64,000 nucleotides of DNA, from positions 11,367 to 75,366 of the forward strand of contig CAYLJJ010000018.1 in the NCBI GenBank assembly GCA_964384025.1. Reading direction: 5' to 3'. The stretch is from CAYLJJ01 sp964384025. GTDB lineage: Bacteria; Myxococcota_A; Bradymonadia; UBA7976; UBA1532. The translations under genes were made by a program, and so were the position numbers. The notes below the pieces were generated by a model. That model ran no database searches and was not told the DNA's origin. It saw only the letters and a program-made list of their open reading frames with translations. Below, piece after piece: positions 61,943 to 64,000 of the stretch. Positions within the stretch are counted from its first letter, which is position 1; every line of letters begins with the position of its first letter.

Positions 61943-63167
61943 AGTGTATATCCCATCGCTGGAGCTGCTGTTGTTGAACCCAGAGCAGATAGCGCTCACT
62001 GAGGCTGGGTCTCCGAAGATCTCCAGAGACCCTGAACCCTGAGGGCTGAAGATCGGGCATTTGATAAAGATCCAAGAGATAGCCCGAGCGCCCAAAGCGG
62101 AGGAGCGCTAAGCGATCTGCTCTAGCGCTCAGCTCGACAGGGCGCTCAGCCTCAACATGGTGAATCTGTCCTTGGGCGAGATCCAGATAGGAGAGCTGAG
62201 GACCCTCAGAACCGACACCTATCCAAGCCAGAAAGCCTCGTCCTGCTTCTAAGCGGCTCTCCCTACGGATCTCCTGCTCCAGAGGGAACTCCTGGCGGGC
62301 TCCACAGGCCCAGTCTCGGCTGAGAACAATCTTGATCTGCTCCTGCCCCAGGGCACGCTCAAACCAAGCCAAGCCATCAGGTCCGATGACAACCCCCCAC
62401 TGCCTCCACTCACCACGCTCATTGCGGCAACTTCGGGCTCTGAATTCATCTTCATCTGAGTGAATGATCACTTCCTCTTGAGGGCGCTCTTCGTTCATCC
62501 CCCACTGCTGTATATAGGCGCTGAGCGAGGAGAAGCGCCGAGGCTGACGTTGGGCTCCTCCCAGCGCGCCCAAAGTAGCCGCTGAGCCACCGCTGAGGAG
62601 CTTGAGGCGTTGCACTCGAGGGACCCCATCTTGAGGATCAGGGGCGAGATGCAGAAGATACTCTCCCTCCAGAACAAGCGCCCCCAGAACCTGCTCTAGG
62701 GCCAGCTCGGGAAGCTCCTGCTCAGGGCTCTTGAGGAAGAGGAGACGAGGCGCTCTCTCCTCTGAGCTTGCCTGAGTCCAAGCCAGGACTTGAGGAGTAC
62801 AAAAGATCTGGGGGATATGGGTCCCCTGTTCTGATTCCAAGAGCGCTGTAGTGTGGTCATTGAAGCAAAGCTCTCCCGCTTCACCAAAGGGTCTCAGGCC
62901 CACCTCAGGTGTTGGGAGCCGCCAATCTTCACTGGGAGGAGGGCTGTCGTCTAAGGAGGCATCTTGGATAACAAGATCTAAAATCTCGGCTTGATCCTGG
63001 ACGAAGTTCCAGTCGGAGTTGGAGCCAGGCCGACAGCGACCCTCAAAGCAGTACTCCAGATCAAAGCAGTCGCGATCTTCAACACACTCAGAACCCCCGT
63101 TGCCCCCTCCGATAATTTTTCCACAAGCGCTCAGGAGAAGGAGAGAGAGGAGAGAGAGGCTGCGCAT
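61920..63167 (-). CDS. Cysteine-knot lipoprotein with propeller-like body
   Basis: 415 residues, AGGAGG seven bases before the ATG, which shares one base with the upstream stop (TGATG). Signal SLLSLLLLSAC. A short C-rich knot (CVEDRDCFDLEYCFEGRC) is followed by an Asp-rich linker (QDQAEILDLVIQDASLDDSP). The body has Trp- and Leu-rich repeats (LDLAQGQIHHVEAERPVELS, LALLRFGRSGYLLDLYQM) suggesting beta-propeller blades. It is translated together with the PEGA protein upstream and the MopE lipoprotein downstream; together they may form an envelope complex. Confidence 0.78.
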   Translation of the reverse strand: MRSLSLLSLLLLSACGKIIGGGNGGSECVEDRDCFDLEYCFEGRCRPGSNSDWNFVQDQAEILDLVIQDASLDDSPPPSEDWRLPTPEVGLRPFGEAGELCFNDHTTALLESEQGTHIPQIFCTPQVLAWTQASSEERAPRLLFLKSPEQELPELALEQVLGALVLEGEYLLHLAPDPQDGVPRVQRLKLLSGGSAATLGALGGAQRQPRRFSSLSAYIQQWGMNEERPQEEVIIHSDEDEFRARSCRNERGEWRQWGVVIGPDGLAWFERALGQEQIKIVLSRDWACGARQEFPLEQEIRRESRLEAGRGFLAWIGVGSEGPQLSYLDLAQGQIHHVEAERPVELSARADRLALLRFGRSGYLLDLYQMPDLQPSGFRVSGDLRRPSLSERYLLWVQQQQLQRWDIHYEILQDD

Positions 63168-64000
63168 CAGTCAGCCTCCTGAATAAAATACCAGAGCAGG
63201 CCGCTCGCCAAGCTGAGTCCACCGGCGCCGATGAGATAGTCGGCGGCCTGGGTTTGATACCCTCTTCGGCTGATGAGATCATCCAAGGGGATCTCCTCCT
63301 CTCGCTTGTTTGTGTAGGTGTTGATATCGCTCTGGGTGCCCATCGCGGCAGCCCCAGCTAAGAGCCCTCCAGTGATCATCAACCCACCCAAGCCCATGGT
63401 GATAAAGGGTCCTCGCCCTCCCCCTCTCTTAGGGATGGAGTGCCTACGGTTGGCCTGAAACTGAAACCGCATCCTCTGGGCTCCACAGGGGCCAGGTGAA
63501 CAGGGCTCAACGTGTAGATGCCCGATCACATCCTTATAATCTGGATGCTCAGCGCGAAAAACAAAGCTTCCAGGGGGCTGAGAGAAGGCGATAGGAGAAA
63601 CAGAAAGATCAGCAAGACCCAGACGGGAGGGGATGACAGGATCCCCATCTGGGTTCTTGGCTTCTACTCGGACCTGCCGCTCCATAACCAGGAGCTGCTC
63701 TTTGGAGGCCCCACAGCTTGGGGGGATCTCCAAAATCTTTTTGAGAGGCGCATAACCAGGCCTAAAAGCGCGCACTCTCCGCGCTCCCCAAGGCCCCTCT
63801 CCAGCGCCCTCTAAACGTGCATCTGAAGGCTCTACTTTGAGCCTCAACCTGACAGAGCAGGGCTTCAGCTTAACCACCAGTGAACCTCCCTTCTCGGGGA
63901 GGCTGACAGAGGCGTCATGGTAACCAGGGCTCTTGACCTTCAGCTGTTTCATACCCCCATGCAACACTTCAGGGTTCAGGATTTGCCCCGTTGTACTGAA
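63167..64000 (-). CDS. PEGA-like envelope protein, N-terminus beyond the window
   Basis: The minus-strand frame is open to the right edge (277 codons before the stop at 63167), so the gene is partial; the GTG at 63967 is only an internal candidate. The sequence starts like the end of a PEGA repeat (VLHGGMKQLKVKSPGYHDAS) and has further PEGA-like segments (RAFRPGYAPLKKILEIPPSC; VFRAEHPDYKDVIGHLHVEP). Two hydrophobic helices (FITMGLGGLMITGGLLAGAA and YLIGAGGLSLASGLLWYFIQ) flank a polar region of about 40 residues, the same plan as the PEGA protein at 5435. It overlaps the lipoprotein gene by one base. Confidence 0.8.
   Translation of the reverse strand, partial: FSTTGQILNPEVLHGGMKQLKVKSPGYHDASVSLPEKGGSLVVKLKPCSVRLRLKVEPSDARLEGAGEGPWGARRVRAFRPGYAPLKKILEIPPSCGASKEQLLVMERQVRVEAKNPDGDPVIPSRLGLADLSVSPIAFSQPPGSFVFRAEHPDYKDVIGHLHVEPCSPGPCGAQRMRFQFQANRRHSIPKRGGGRGPFITMGLGGLMITGGLLAGAAAMGTQSDINTYTNKREEEIPLDDLISRRGYQTQAADYLIGAGGLSLASGLLWYFIQEAD

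Noticed and set aside
1..64000. tRNA, rRNA genes or riboswitches
   Set aside because: No T-loop-like GGTTCGAATCC, rRNA or recognisable riboswitch element was seen on reading the intergenic regions; a covariance-model search would be the decisive test.

Overview
The window looks like a chromosome segment of a Myxococcota-type (former Deltaproteobacteria) or closely related bacterium. The evidence is the gene style: Hanks-type Ser/Thr kinases with the glycine loop GGMAEI or GGTADI, PEGA-domain proteins, many cysteine-rich lipoproteins (C-x-D-x-DC repeats, NCGGC motifs), MopE-type metal-binding loops, Asp-rich linkers, dense operons with ATGA, GTGA or TGATG overlaps, and core genes rny, zapA, recD2 and topB. 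This placement is inference; no rRNA or tRNA gene was seen.

Layout. 1-1618: a cysteine-rich lipoprotein gene open at the left edge (minus strand). 1619-4299: a stretch of different texture with a TetR regulator, its promoter and operator, a doubtful small frame and a cysteine-rich lipoprotein. 4201-8214: an envelope lipoprotein facing a PEGA protein / acidic lipoprotein / Ser-Thr kinase operon; the kinase carries a receiver-like insert. 8353-14120: a compact pseudopilus or type IV pilus-like operon with four pilin-like proteins, three consecutive GspF-like membrane proteins and one GspE-like ATPase, but no secretin or prepilin peptidase. 14360-20391: a membrane sulfatase-family protein with a MopE loop, a second Ser/Thr kinase with PEGA repeats, a crotonase and a YheU-like protein. 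20395-31003: an esterase-CBM20 lipoprotein coupled to topoisomerase III, a REC-histidine kinase hybrid, RNase Y, ZapA, a HerA/VirB4-like ATPase and a FliO-like protein with a FliM-N-terminus-like mini-protein. 31596-36829: RecD2, a putative outer-membrane protein, a degenerate metallophosphatase lipoprotein and an NTF2-like lipoprotein.

36960-50273 is the most striking region. It holds four tandem secreted proteins of shared build: signal peptide, a secreted N-terminal module, exactly five LDADLLDG tail-fibre-like repeats, then AT-richer C-terminal modules (FG-GAP repeats, a discoidin-like domain) ending in fibrinogen/intelectin-like lectin domains. Two of them share about 800 bp of identical DNA at their 5' ends and then diverge, and three share an inverted repeat upstream. 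I infer a family of diversified surface or secreted adhesins.

50521-64000: a giant cysteine-rich lipoprotein, a PiT phosphate transporter with its DUF47 partner, a zinc-ribbon membrane protein, a HAD-family protein lacking catalytic residues, and a minus-strand operon of a PEGA protein (open at the right edge) and two lipoproteins. The main themes are envelope display, kinase signalling to the envelope, and assembly of a surface filament or secretion machine.
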